From assembly GCF_024495425.1 (NCBI RefSeq), contig NZ_JANHJR010000003.1, positions 744,001 to 808,000 on the forward strand: a DNA stretch of 64,000 nucleotides, in the 5' to 3' direction. Origin of the DNA: Haloarchaeobius litoreus. GTDB taxonomy: Archaea > Halobacteriota > Halobacteria > Halobacteriales > Natrialbaceae. Positions within the stretch are counted from its first letter, which is position 1. Each line of letters opens with the position of its first letter. Of this stretch, positions 20,293 through 28,522 are shown piece after piece. Made by a program: the position numbers and the translations under genes. Under the pieces are notes generated by a model, which saw only the letters and a program-made list of their open reading frames with translations, was not told the origin of the DNA and did no database searches.

Positions 20293-20850
20293 ATGCCAGA
20301 CGTCCCCGACAGTGAACACGACGACGAGTACGTCGACCGGATCGCGAACAACGCCGACACCCTGAAGAACGCCTGGCAGGGCGCGCTCGAGGACATGGAG
20401 GCACTGGCGGACGAGCGCGAGGCCGAGGGCTGGGAGACGGTGACGATGATGGCCGGCAGCACCGGCTGCCAGCACCGCGAGGCGGGCGACGACGACGACG
20501 ACCGCTTCGGGATGGTGTTCGTCGTCCCGTCGAACCACGGCGAGGAGTTCACCGAGGTGTTCGGGGACAAGGAGTTCCCCGAGTACGAGGTGTACCGCCG
20601 CGAGGTCGACGGAAACGTGTTCCTCGTCGTGGAGTACCGCGACCCGGAGACGGAGACAGCCATCTTCGTCGCCGCGCAGTACGAGCTGCGCCACGCCCCC
20701 GGCATGGTCCACGACGCCGAGGACGCGGGCGAGTTCTACACCTACGTCCAGAAGCTCGACGGGGCCGTCCTGGGCGTGTTCAAGCACGACTCCCACGAGA
20801 AGTTCGTCCCCTACGCCGAGCGTATCGACGACTGGAAGCCCCAGGTCTGA
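20293..20850 (+). CDS. haloarchaeal conserved hypothetical protein, 185 aa
   Basis: Soluble acidic protein starting MPDVPDSEHDDEYVDRIANN. It has a helical N-terminal section (NTLKNAWQGALEDMEALADE-like), then a beta-rich part with FGMVFVVPSNHGEEFTEVF, VEYRDPETETAIFVAAQYEL and FYTYVQKLDGAVLGVFKHD. The end is YAERIDDWKPQV. It looks like a single-domain family restricted to halophilic archaea. ATG 20293 is preferred to GTG 20281 because an ATCCGGCTTCG-rich stretch leaves little leader. It precedes the aminopeptidase by 60 bases. No function is evident. Confidence 0.8.
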   Translation: MPDVPDSEHDDEYVDRIANNADTLKNAWQGALEDMEALADEREAEGWETVTMMAGSTGCQHREAGDDDDDRFGMVFVVPSNHGEEFTEVFGDKEFPEYEVYRREVDGNVFLVVEYRDPETETAIFVAAQYELRHAPGMVHDAEDAGEFYTYVQKLDGAVLGVFKHDSHEKFVPYAERIDDWKPQV

Positions 20851-20910
20851 TTCTCGGCCCGTCGGGTTCCGCACCGAAACCGGTAAACGAGCACCCACGC
20901 GACTACCGGT

Positions 20911-21999
20911 ATGGACCCACGAGTTCGTGAGCACGCACGTATCGTCGCCGAGCACTCCGCCGACCTCCAGCCCGGCGACAACGTGGTCATCGACGCCCAT
21001 CCCCTCGCCGAGGACCTCGTCACGGCACTGTTCGAGACGTGTGCGGACGTCGATGCGAACCCGCTGGCGGTCAGCCAGCGAACGGGGACACGCTTCCGAC
21101 GGGCGTACCTGCGCAACCACGACGGCGAGTTCGAGCTGCCGAGCCACGAGCTGGCGCTGTTCGAGGAGATGGACGTCTACATCGCCATCCGCGGCGACGC
21201 GAACGTGACCGAGACCGCGGACATCGACCCGGTGACGTCCCGCGAGTACGAGAAGGCCCGCAAGCCGCTGCTCGACGAGCGGCTCTCGAAGCGGTGGGTG
21301 CTCACGCAGTACCCGGCGGGCGCGAACGCCCAGCTCGCGGAGATGAGCACCGAGGGCTACGAGAACTTCGTCTGGGACGCCGTCAACAAGGACTGGGACG
21401 AGCAGGGCGAGTTCCAGCAGCAGATGGTGGAGATCCTCGACGCCGGCGACGAGGTCCGCATCAGGAGCGGCGACACGACCGACGTGACGATGTCCATCGC
21501 GGGCAACGTCACCATCAACGACACGGGCAAGCACAACCTGCCCGGCGGCGAAGTGTTCACCGCGCCGGTCCCCGACAGCGTCGAGGGCGAGGTGCTGTTC
21601 GACAAGCCGCTGTACCACCAGGGCCGCGAGGTTACCGGTGTCTACCTGCAGTTCGAGGGCGGCGAGGTCGTCGAGCACTCGGCGGAGAAGAACGAGGAGA
21701 TTCTGACGGAGGTCCTGAACGCCGACGAGGGTGCCCGTCGTCTCGGCGAGCTCGGTATCGGGATGAACCGCGACATCGACCGGTTCACCTACAACATGCT
21801 GTTCGACGAGAAGATGGGCGACACCGTCCACATGGCCGTCGGTCGGGCCTACGAGGCCAACGTCGGCGAGGGCAACGAGCAGAACGAGTCCGCCGTCCAC
21901 GTGGACATGATCGTCGACATGGGCGAGGACAGCGTCATCGAGGTCGACGGCGAGGTCGTCCAGCGCGACGGGACGTTCCGGTTCGAGGACGGGTTCTGA
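20911..21999 (+). CDS. M29-family metalloaminopeptidase, 362 aa
   Basis: Cytoplasmic metallopeptidase of family M29 (AmpS/aminopeptidase T type), releasing N-terminal residues from peptides. The N-terminal domain reads VREHARIVAEHSADLQPGDN. The C-terminal catalytic half shows the probable metal ligands: the Glu in FDEKMGDT, the His in DTVHMAVGRA and the HxD in AVHVDMIVDMG. Length is slightly below bacterial enzymes (about 400). Being close to the peptide transporter makes a role in using imported peptides attractive, but the gene has its own upstream gap. Confidence 0.9.
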   Translation: MDPRVREHARIVAEHSADLQPGDNVVIDAHPLAEDLVTALFETCADVDANPLAVSQRTGTRFRRAYLRNHDGEFELPSHELALFEEMDVYIAIRGDANVTETADIDPVTSREYEKARKPLLDERLSKRWVLTQYPAGANAQLAEMSTEGYENFVWDAVNKDWDEQGEFQQQMVEILDAGDEVRIRSGDTTDVTMSIAGNVTINDTGKHNLPGGEVFTAPVPDSVEGEVLFDKPLYHQGREVTGVYLQFEGGEVVEHSAEKNEEILTEVLNADEGARRLGELGIGMNRDIDRFTYNMLFDEKMGDTVHMAVGRAYEANVGEGNEQNESAVHVDMIVDMGEDSVIEVDGEVVQRDGTFRFEDGF

Positions 22000-22069
22000 G
22001 CTCGACGAAGGCCGCCGTATAGCACGACGACCGTCTTTCTCGACGAGTCGCCACCAGCAGCGAGACCCC

Positions 22070-23785
22070 TCAGGAGCGAACGTCGACGCCCCGCACCTCG
22101 AAGCGGGCCCCGTCGGCGTCGGCGAGTTCTATCGTCCAGCCGTGGTCTCGCACGGTCCGTTCGACGATGGCCAGCCCGAACCCCGTGCCCTCCTCCACGG
22201 AGGAGACGCCCATCTCGAAGAGATCGTCGCGGACCTCTTCGGGGACGCCGACGCCGTCGTCGGCGACGTAGAACCCGTCGTCGAGCCAGCCGATGGAGAC
22301 GGTGAGGGGGGTGCCGTCGTCGGGGGAGCCGTGCTCGACGCTGTCGCCGGACACAGCCCGGCGGCTCGTGGAACCGTGTTCCACGCTGTTCCGGAAGCAG
22401 TTCTCGAGCAGGGTCTGGAGCCGGCCGGGGTCGGCGTACACCGAGCCGTCGGCGTCGACCGCGAGTCTGGCGTCGTCGGTGTCGACGAGCCCCCAGGCGT
22501 CGATGGCGGCGTCGTGGAGCGACACCCACTCCTCGTCGAGCGCCTGGGTCTCCAGCCGGGCGAGGCGAAGCGTGTCGTCGATGATCTCCTGCATACGAGC
22601 GTTCGCGTCGGCTACCTCTTCCAGTTCGGGGTCGCTATGGCGCTCGCGGAGGATCTCGACGTAGCCCTGGGAGATGGTGAGCGGGTTCCGGAGGTCGTGG
22701 CTGACGACGCTCGCGAACTCGTCGAGCCGCTCGTTCGTCTCCTCGAGCAACGCCTCGCGTTCGCGCTGCTCGGTGATGTCGTGGAGGACGACGAGCGAGC
22801 CGGTGACGCCCTCGCCGGGTGTCCGGATGTTCGAGATGGCGACCTCGACGTGGCGGATCTCACCCGCGTCGTCGATGGTGAACGTCGACCGGCCACCGGT
22901 CTCGTCGACCGTACCCAGGCCGAGGTCGACGGAGAGGTCGTCGACACGCTCCCCGACGAGGTCGCCGGTTCCGAGCAGGGCGCTCGCTGCCGGGTTGGAG
23001 TCGACGATGCGGCCGTCGGGGGCGACGACGAGCACGCCGTCGGTCAGCTCCTCGACCAGGGTCGTCCGGGCGATGGGGACGAGCCGGAACAGGTCGTACC
23101 GGAACAGCGCGAGGAGGACGATGACGTTCGTGACGGAGAACACGAACGGGGTCAGGTCGACCGGCTGGAACGGGGTCACGCCGAGCAGGCTGGCGATGCT
23201 GACGGCGAAGGGGAGTGCGCCTGCGACGAGCAACGCGCCCGTCTGCGGACGGACCTGGTCGCCGGCCTCGCGGTAGTGCTGGGCCAACAGCACGAACGTT
23301 CCCGCGTTCAGGACGTAGGTGTAGAGGATGAACACGACGAGCAGGGGGCCGGGGGTGCCGTCGAGCGTCGAGAGATTCCCGATACTCTCGGAGTGGACCT
23401 CGTTGACCAGCAGGCCGTTCGCGACGAACAGTGCGGAGAACGTGGCAGCGGGAACGACCGACAGCGGCCCGAGCACCCGCAGACGGAACACGTCGACCGA
23501 CCGGGTGTACTCCAGCACGAACGCCGGCCAGGCGACGGCGAGGGTCGTCATCCCGAGCCAGGAGACCATCGACAGCGCGGCCATCCCCTCGGACGTCGGC
23601 TCCCACAGCACCAGCGCCACACCGAGACACCAAATCCCCGCCGAACTGGCGACCAGGAGGAACGAACGGCTCCCGGGAGCCGGCGTCGATCGCCAGATGC
23701 GGACGACCAGGTAGGCAGCGATGGCCGCACTCGCCGCTGCAGACACCAGCATCAGTCCCGGGAGTAGCGGTGCGGCATCGACCAT
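22070..23785 (-). CDS. membrane sensor histidine kinase (7TM-PAS-HisKA-HATPase), 571 aa
   Basis: Residues 1-225 contain seven hydrophobic helices (beginning LLPGLMLVSAAASAAIAAYL), matching the N-terminal 7TM module of archaeal and bacterial kinases. A PAS domain follows (about 240-350: DGVLVVAPDGRIVDSNPAAS, TGSLVVLHDITEQ). The H-box is FASVVSHDLRNPL with phospho-accepting His363. The ATPase domain has ENCFRNSVEH (N-box), DDGVGVPEEV (G1) and GTGFGLAIV (G2). There is no adjacent response regulator, so it is an orphan kinase. Signal unknown. It is convergent with the aminopeptidase across 70 bases. Confidence 0.94.
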   Translation of the reverse strand: MVDAAPLLPGLMLVSAAASAAIAAYLVVRIWRSTPAPGSRSFLLVASSAGIWCLGVALVLWEPTSEGMAALSMVSWLGMTTLAVAWPAFVLEYTRSVDVFRLRVLGPLSVVPAATFSALFVANGLLVNEVHSESIGNLSTLDGTPGPLLVVFILYTYVLNAGTFVLLAQHYREAGDQVRPQTGALLVAGALPFAVSIASLLGVTPFQPVDLTPFVFSVTNVIVLLALFRYDLFRLVPIARTTLVEELTDGVLVVAPDGRIVDSNPAASALLGTGDLVGERVDDLSVDLGLGTVDETGGRSTFTIDDAGEIRHVEVAISNIRTPGEGVTGSLVVLHDITEQREREALLEETNERLDEFASVVSHDLRNPLTISQGYVEILRERHSDPELEEVADANARMQEIIDDTLRLARLETQALDEEWVSLHDAAIDAWGLVDTDDARLAVDADGSVYADPGRLQTLLENCFRNSVEHGSTSRRAVSGDSVEHGSPDDGTPLTVSIGWLDDGFYVADDGVGVPEEVRDDLFEMGVSSVEEGTGFGLAIVERTVRDHGWTIELADADGARFEVRGVDVRS

Positions 23786-23985
23786 GGAGGTGACAGGTGA
23801 CCAACCGGTATGTGTCTGGTGGGCACCGTGCTAACGTTGTCCGGACCTTACTGGGGTACGACAGCAATAGCCGCTCGCACCCGGGTTCGGAGATCGCTAT
23901 CGAGGCTGGACGGGGTCCACTGCCGCCTGCCCATGTCCGGACGGCAGCCGACCCCGGTCACGAAGCGGGGACAGCTACCGTCGAC

Positions 23986-26052
23986 TCAGGGACCCGGGTC
24001 GGGCAGCAGCATCGTGATGGACTTGTGGTAGCGCGAGTGGTGGACGTGGTGGTAGCCGTTCACCGTCCGGCCCCACACGTCGAGGTGGAACGTGTGGGCG
24101 CACTGGCGCGCCGACTCGGATTCGAGTGCGTACACCGACCACCAGCCCGACGGTTCGCGGCTGTCCTGGATGCCGGCCCAGCCGACCGACGAGTCGTGGT
24201 TGTCGTAGCTGTCGTTCGCGACGTGAGCGCTCTGGTTGGCACCCCAGAGCGTCCGCAGCGACCAGCTCCGGAGGTGGCCCTCCGGGTCGTGGGCGGTGAG
24301 CGCGAGCTGGAACTCGTCGGTGCCGCCGTCGACGATGCCGCAGGCCCCGATCTCCTCCTCCGCTGCGGGCGCGCCCGACGGGAGCTTGTGGTAGATGGTC
24401 CCGATCTCCGCGCGCGGGTGCTGGTTGTCGATGTGTACGTCGACGTGCTCCTGGTCGACGAGGCTGCTGCGGTCCCGGTCGGCGTAGAACTTCACCGTGA
24501 TGGTGTGTTCGCCGTTGGTGAGCCAGCCGGTGGCGAGCTTGTAGCCCAGCCGGCTGTTGTACCAGATCTCGCCGGGACGCTGAATCCGGTAGTAGCCGCC
24601 GCTGGACGCCGAGACGGCCTCCGGCTCGAACCGGTTCGTGCTGGTCGTCCACCTGAGCTGGTGCCAGCTCTGCCGCGGCTCGTCGCCGTCGACGAGCAGG
24701 CGGTAGTAGCGCGCCCCCTCGTCGTGGTAGGCCCGCTCGTGGTTGAGCATGATCGGGAGCCGCCCGCCGAACGGGGCGTTCCGCGTCTGGAGCGGGTAGC
24801 CCGGCCCCTGCGTGGTGGCGTAGCCGTCAGCCGAGATGTCGGTGACCGGGACGTGGCCGATGCCCATGAACAGCGGTGCGTCCGCCGGGTAGAGGTCGGC
24901 GACGAGGTCGACGCTGGCGAGCACGTCGTCGCTACAGACGACGAGTTCGTCCTCGCTGACGAGCGCGACGCTCGACGGCCGGAACGGGACGTCGTCGACG
25001 AGCGTGTCGACGTCGAGCGTCGTGAGGTCGACCATCGAGACGGCGTTCTCGGGGTCGCGCTCGGTGAAGACGACGCGGTCCTCCGTGGGGCTCCCCCACG
25101 AGAGCATGAACGGGGCGGTCAGGTTGTCGACCAGCTGCTCGTTCGCGCCGGTCGCGAGCTCGATGCGGGTGAGCACCCCGTTCGAGCCCCCACCGCGCTG
25201 TTCGGTGACGTAGGCGAACTGTCGCTCCTCGTCGACGAGGAGCCCGACGGCACCGTGAAGTCCGCCGTAGCGTTCGTCGACGGCACCGGTGGTGAGGTCG
25301 ACCCGGAGCAGCCGGCCGTCGTCGTCGTACTCCACGACGTAGGCCTGGTTGTGGTCCTCGTCGAGCGCGAGCTGGTGGGGCCCCGTGAGCCCGCTCGCGA
25401 GGACGGTCGCCTGACTCCGGTCGGCGTCGTCCAGGTCGACGCGGAGGACGTTGCCGCCGCGCTCGGTGACGTACGCGTGGCGACCGTCGCTGCCGAGCGC
25501 GATGTCCTCCGGTCGGTCGTAGCCCGTGCCGAGCTCCTGGTACGCGTCCTGCAGCTCGTAGGTGCGGTACCGGATCTGCAGGTCGTCCCCGTGGTCGAGC
25601 ACCTCGACCTTCGCGTAGTTGCCGTCGTTGGTCCGGACCGTGAACACCGCGCCCTCGAACAGCTCGTTGTCGTCGTCGCTGCCGCTTATGTCCCGCGCCC
25701 GGTCGTAGTCGAGGGCCTGTACCTCGGCCGACGAGATGCCGTCGTAGTCGACGTCACCGAGGTACGCGATGGCGGCGTCCTCCAGCGAGACGAGCTTTCG
25801 CTCGCCGTCGGTGATGATCTCCCACCAGACGTCGTCGCCGGCGGCTCCCTGCTGGCCCGTGTCGAGGTCGTACTGGTACGTCCCCATGATGGTGTCCGTC
25901 CCCGTGGAGACCGTGCCGACGGCGTCCCGAACGAGGTCGTAGCGTGCGATGCTGCCGCCGAACTCGACGAAGTACAGCGCGCGTTCTGCCCGTCGATAGT
26001 CACAGCCGATGGCGGCGTCGATTCCTGTCGCGATGGTTGTTACGTCTGTCAT
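23986..26052 (-). CDS. beta-propeller (YVTN/NHL-like) protein with inserted domain, 688 aa, function unknown
   Basis: Begins MTDVTTIATGIDAAIGCDYR with no signal peptide or membrane helix. Residues about 15-50 look like one propeller blade (RALYFVEFGGSIARYDLV). Residues about 55-170 form an inserted module (MGTYQYDLDTGQQG, VWWEIITDGERKLVSLE, FTVRTNDGNYAKVEVLD). Five more blades follow to about residue 390, with RPEDIALGSDGRHAYVTERG and GPHQLALDEDHNQAYVVEYD. The C-terminal 300 residues are a different beta-rich part rich in Trp, Tyr and His (ARYYRLLVDGDEPRQSWHQL, HHVHHSRYHKS). It stands alone, with its own AT-rich promoter, 200 bases from the kinase. It could be a lectin-like or structural protein; no function can be assigned. 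Confidence 0.8.
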   Translation of the reverse strand: MTDVTTIATGIDAAIGCDYRRAERALYFVEFGGSIARYDLVRDAVGTVSTGTDTIMGTYQYDLDTGQQGAAGDDVWWEIITDGERKLVSLEDAAIAYLGDVDYDGISSAEVQALDYDRARDISGSDDDNELFEGAVFTVRTNDGNYAKVEVLDHGDDLQIRYRTYELQDAYQELGTGYDRPEDIALGSDGRHAYVTERGGNVLRVDLDDADRSQATVLASGLTGPHQLALDEDHNQAYVVEYDDDGRLLRVDLTTGAVDERYGGLHGAVGLLVDEERQFAYVTEQRGGGSNGVLTRIELATGANEQLVDNLTAPFMLSWGSPTEDRVVFTERDPENAVSMVDLTTLDVDTLVDDVPFRPSSVALVSEDELVVCSDDVLASVDLVADLYPADAPLFMGIGHVPVTDISADGYATTQGPGYPLQTRNAPFGGRLPIMLNHERAYHDEGARYYRLLVDGDEPRQSWHQLRWTTSTNRFEPEAVSASSGGYYRIQRPGEIWYNSRLGYKLATGWLTNGEHTITVKFYADRDRSSLVDQEHVDVHIDNQHPRAEIGTIYHKLPSGAPAAEEEIGACGIVDGGTDEFQLALTAHDPEGHLRSWSLRTLWGANQSAHVANDSYDNHDSSVGWAGIQDSREPSGWWSVYALESESARQCAHTFHLDVWGRTVNGYHHVHHSRYHKSITMLLPDPGP

Positions 26053-26358
26053 GGTCTCTGTGCGAGGGAGTTCGCCCCCGTAACCGCGATGTTCTCAGCT
26101 AGCAGATATAAATATAGCCTATAGTTATGGCCATAAGCCACCGGCGATGGCTCCCGGTACGGAGTGGATACTGCGGTACGGACGAACCGCAAACGACCCA
26201 CTCAACACGTCGGAGAGAGTTCAAAACCGGATGATGTCGAAAGACGGGTGGGTGCTGGACGGTCGGACGCCGGCCGAACACTAGCTGTCTCGTGTCTCGA
26301 AACGGCGGTAGCCACCCGCCGAACAATCGCCCCAGTTACCAGTCGAACAGCTGACTCG
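26053..26358. promoter_or_regulatory. intergenic region with promoter of the propeller gene
   Basis: This 306-base gap holds no convincing gene. At 26106-26117 an AT-rich box (ATATAAATATAG on the plus strand, CTATATTTATAT read on the minus strand) lies about 55-65 bases before the ATG of the 688-aa gene, implying a leader of roughly 25-30 bases, unlike the leaderless norm here. Nearby are further AT-rich dyads (CTATAGTTATGGCCATAAG, with TTATGGCCATAA a perfect palindrome at 26126-26137), which could bind a regulator. Confidence 0.5.
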
Positions 26359-26793
26359 TCACCGCTGCTCGTACAGCGCCCGGCTCACGAAGTGCTGCTT
26401 CAGTTCGCCATCCTGGTCGAACGTCTCCACGCGGCTCCGGACCAGGCCGACGCCGGGGCGGTAGTCCGCCTCGGTCTCCAGCACCTCCGTCTCGACGTGG
26501 AGTTCGTCGCCCGGCCGCACCGGGTTCGGCCAGCGCAGCTCGTCGACCCCGACCGCGCCCATCGCCGAGGTGTCGGGGAAGATGCCCGTGACCAGCAGCC
26601 GCATCGTGATCGCGCTGGTGTGCCAGCCGCTCGCGACCAGCCCGCCGAAGAAGCTCTCCGCGGCGGCCTCCTCGTCGGTGTGGAACGGCTGCGGGTCGTA
26701 CTGCCCGGCGAACTCCATGATCTCCTCGGCCTCGACGGTGTAGCTGCCATACTCGCGGGTGTCGCCGACCTCGATGTCCTCGAAGTACTCCAT
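26359..26793 (-). CDS. MaoC-family hydratase, 144 aa
   Basis: Hot-dog fold enzyme of the MaoC/(R)-specific enoyl-CoA hydratase family. The hydratase motif with catalytic Asp and His is visible in FAGQYDPQPFHTDEEAA. It is preceded by EYFEDIEVGDTREYGSYTV and followed by GLVASGWHTSAITMRLLV, both typical. It may act on acyl-CoAs in beta-oxidation or polyester metabolism; no partner genes are nearby. The start at MEYFED is chosen by family alignment from memory; an in-frame ATG at 26829 would add 12 residues and also lies at a plausible distance from an AT-rich box. Confidence 0.88.
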   Translation of the reverse strand: MEYFEDIEVGDTREYGSYTVEAEEIMEFAGQYDPQPFHTDEEAAAESFFGGLVASGWHTSAITMRLLVTGIFPDTSAMGAVGVDELRWPNPVRPGDELHVETEVLETEADYRPGVGLVRSRVETFDQDGELKQHFVSRALYEQR

Positions 26794-26889
26794 ACCGTCG
26801 TCTCGACTGGTGTCGACTAAAACCTGCATATCGGCCCGGGATGGTCTGGAGGCGAGTATTTTTCAGTCGGAACGGACTACGATCGAACG

Positions 26890-27204
26890 ATGTCGGTACC
26901 CTCGAACTGGCTACTCGTCGGTGGGCTCGTGGTCGCGAGCGTCCTCGCCCTCGCCCGCTCGGAGCGGGTCCGCCAGCGACGCGGCGTCTCCCCGGAGCGG
27001 CGGCGTGCCCTCGTCGTCTTCCAGTCCGGGAGCGCGCTGTTCGTTGTCACGATGGTCGCCTTCGAGAACGTCTTCGGCCTCGTCTCCGACCTCGGCGTCC
27101 ACCCCGCCGTCCGCGCGACCGCCCTGCTCGTGGCGATGGGCTGTACGCTGTACGGCTACGTCCTGGTCCGGACCACGGACCGGACGACGACGACGGCCGG
27201 ATAG
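26890..27204 (+). CDS. small membrane protein, 104 aa
   Basis: Three hydrophobic helices: WLLVGGLVVASVLALARS, RALVVFQSGSALFVVTMVAF and AVRATALLVAMGCTLYGYVLV. A short Arg-rich loop (SERVRQRRGVSPERRR) joins the first two, which would be cytoplasmic by the positive-inside rule. It resembles unnamed haloarchaeal membrane families. A TATA-like GAGTATTTTTC box at about 26855-26864 is about 30 bases before the ATG, fitting a leaderless message. No function is evident. Confidence 0.7.
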   Translation: MSVPSNWLLVGGLVVASVLALARSERVRQRRGVSPERRRALVVFQSGSALFVVTMVAFENVFGLVSDLGVHPAVRATALLVAMGCTLYGYVLVRTTDRTTTTAG

Positions 27205-27598
27205 TCCGCGCACTGCCGAACGGCGTCGCAGCGGCACTGGACCCCCTCCCTCTCGCATCGTCGGTTCGTACTCCACGGCGGCCCGCGACACACGTCGGTC
27301 CCGTCCCCCCGATGGGGACCGACGGTTCCGACCGGTCTCGATCGGCTGGACCACCGGGACTACTCCCTGGTCCGACGACGCACATTCACGTACCATGTCA
27401 TCACACATCAACGTCGAGGCTAGCAGTCTAGTGTCTCTCCGCCACACAAAAGGGACCATGGCGTAGCAGGTGTCCAGTAGGCGACACTGGCGACTGGAGC
27501 GAACGAGCACGAAGGGATTTGAACACGGTCGCTCCACTCCGTTCCGCTCCCTGCTTCAAATCCCGAGCGGCGCTACTGCTCACTTCGTTCGCGGCTAG
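27205..27598. other. 394-base non-coding region beside tRNA-Arg
   Basis: No gene is supported here. The left part (27205-27470) is featureless. The right part (27500-27598) holds fragments resembling the tRNA T-arm and two related motifs of the form GCTCxCTxCGTTCxGC (see separate entries). This is the downstream side of tRNA-Arg, where its transcript would end. Confidence 0.6.
27504..27564. repeat. direct and inverted copies of the tRNA-Arg 3' region
   Basis: CGAGCACGAAGGGATTTGAA at about 27504-27523 matches CGAGCACGATGGGATTTGAA inside the tRNA gene (27599-27618) at 19 of 20 bases. The decamer GGGATTTGAA at 27514-27523 is also present inverted as TTCAAATCCC at 27555-27564, forming a 10-bp perfect inverted repeat with a 31-base loop. 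This pattern is typical of recombination at a tRNA 3' end, but no integrase is present. Confidence 0.7.
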
Positions 27599-27673
27599 CG
27601 AGCACGATGGGATTTGAACCCACGACCATCGGATTAGAAGTCCGACGCTCTATCCAGGCTGAGCTACGTGCCC
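27599..27673 (-). tRNA. tRNA-Arg (anticodon TCT)
   Basis: A 75-base cloverleaf on the minus strand. Acceptor GGGCACG pairs with CGTGCTC (one G-T pair) with discriminator G. The D arm is GCTC/GAGC. The anticodon stem TCGGA/TCCGA encloses CTTCTAA with anticodon TCT. The T arm is GTGGG-TTCAAAT-CCCAT. CCA is not encoded and there is no intron. It reads AGA, and by wobble AGG, codons. An AT-rich GTTTTTCT box lies about 30 bases upstream. Confidence 0.97.
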
Positions 27674-27790
27674 TCGAACCGCGATATGGCCCCATCGTAG
27701 AAAAACGGTCGGGATTCGACCGACGCGGCAGGTGCGACGGACCCACACACCGGTCGAAGCGTTTTCACGAAGGCGTGCGTCCGAACGACC

Positions 27791-28522
27791 ATGCAGCCGG
27801 CGACGGAGCGAGCGCTCGAAGCGTACTGGACCGACCAGCTCGGCGTCTCGGGCGACGCGTTCGAGACGGGCGGCGTGGTCGTCGGCGAGGTCGGAGACGA
27901 CGCGGGCGTACAGGTGTTCGTCCGAGACGGCACCGTCGCCGTCGGTGCGCCGTCGGCGTTCGTCGCGGACTGCCGGGCGCGGGCCGACGCGCTCGCAGCG
28001 GTCGCGGCCGACGACCCGGCGGCGCTCGAACGGTGGGTCGAGGAGCGGGTCGCCCCGGTCGAGACGGTGCTCGGCCCGGCGTTCTACGGCTACACCGACC
28101 GCGAGCGCTTCGAGCCCGTCGCGTCGGCGGCGCGGGTGCTGACCGACGACGACGAGGCTGCCTACGACCGGTTCCGGGCGGCGGTGCCAGCAGACGAGTG
28201 GGACGCTGGCGGCCCGGCGTTCGAGCCGGGGGAGACCGTCGGCATCGAGGCGGACGGCCGGCTCGTCGCGGCGGCGGGCTTCAAGGTGTGGGACGAGCAG
28301 ATCGCACACGTCGGCGTCGTCACGCACCCCGACTACCGCTCCCGGGGGTTCGGGCGGGCGGTGGTCTCGCGGGCGACCGAGCGGGCGCTCGACGCCGGGC
28401 TGTGGCCGCAGTACCGGACGCTCGACGCGTGGCCGTGGTCGGTCGCGCTGGCGGAGGGACTGGGCTTCGAGCGGTTCGCGACGGGCTTGCTGGTCGTCGT
28501 CGCTCAGCCGTCGAACCGGTAG
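27791..28522 (+). CDS. GNAT-family N-acetyltransferase, 243 aa
   Basis: The C-terminal third is a GNAT domain: FKVWDEQIAHVGVVTHPDYR, then the acetyl-CoA P-loop RSRGFGRAVVSRATERAL, and the final WPWSVALAEGLGFERFATG. The N-terminal 120 residues are a divergent acidic part (ERALEAYWTDQLGVSGDAFE), making this longer than simple GNATs; such bipartite forms exist in archaea. The substrate is unknown. The 3' end overlaps the convergent YccF gene by 19 bases. Confidence 0.87.
   Translation: MQPATERALEAYWTDQLGVSGDAFETGGVVVGEVGDDAGVQVFVRDGTVAVGAPSAFVADCRARADALAAVAADDPAALERWVEERVAPVETVLGPAFYGYTDRERFEPVASAARVLTDDDEAAYDRFRAAVPADEWDAGGPAFEPGETVGIEADGRLVAAAGFKVWDEQIAHVGVVTHPDYRSRGFGRAVVSRATERALDAGLWPQYRTLDAWPWSVALAEGLGFERFATGLLVVVAQPSNR

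Noticed and set aside
26099-26326. A 75-residue minus-strand frame between propeller and MaoC genes
   Set aside because: It runs across the AT-rich promoter and has no codon bias or domain.
27504-27673. An integrated element at tRNA-Arg
   Set aside because: Although the tRNA 3' fragments look like attachment remnants, the copies are only about 95 bases apart and no integrase or foreign genes are nearby, so no mobile element is annotated.
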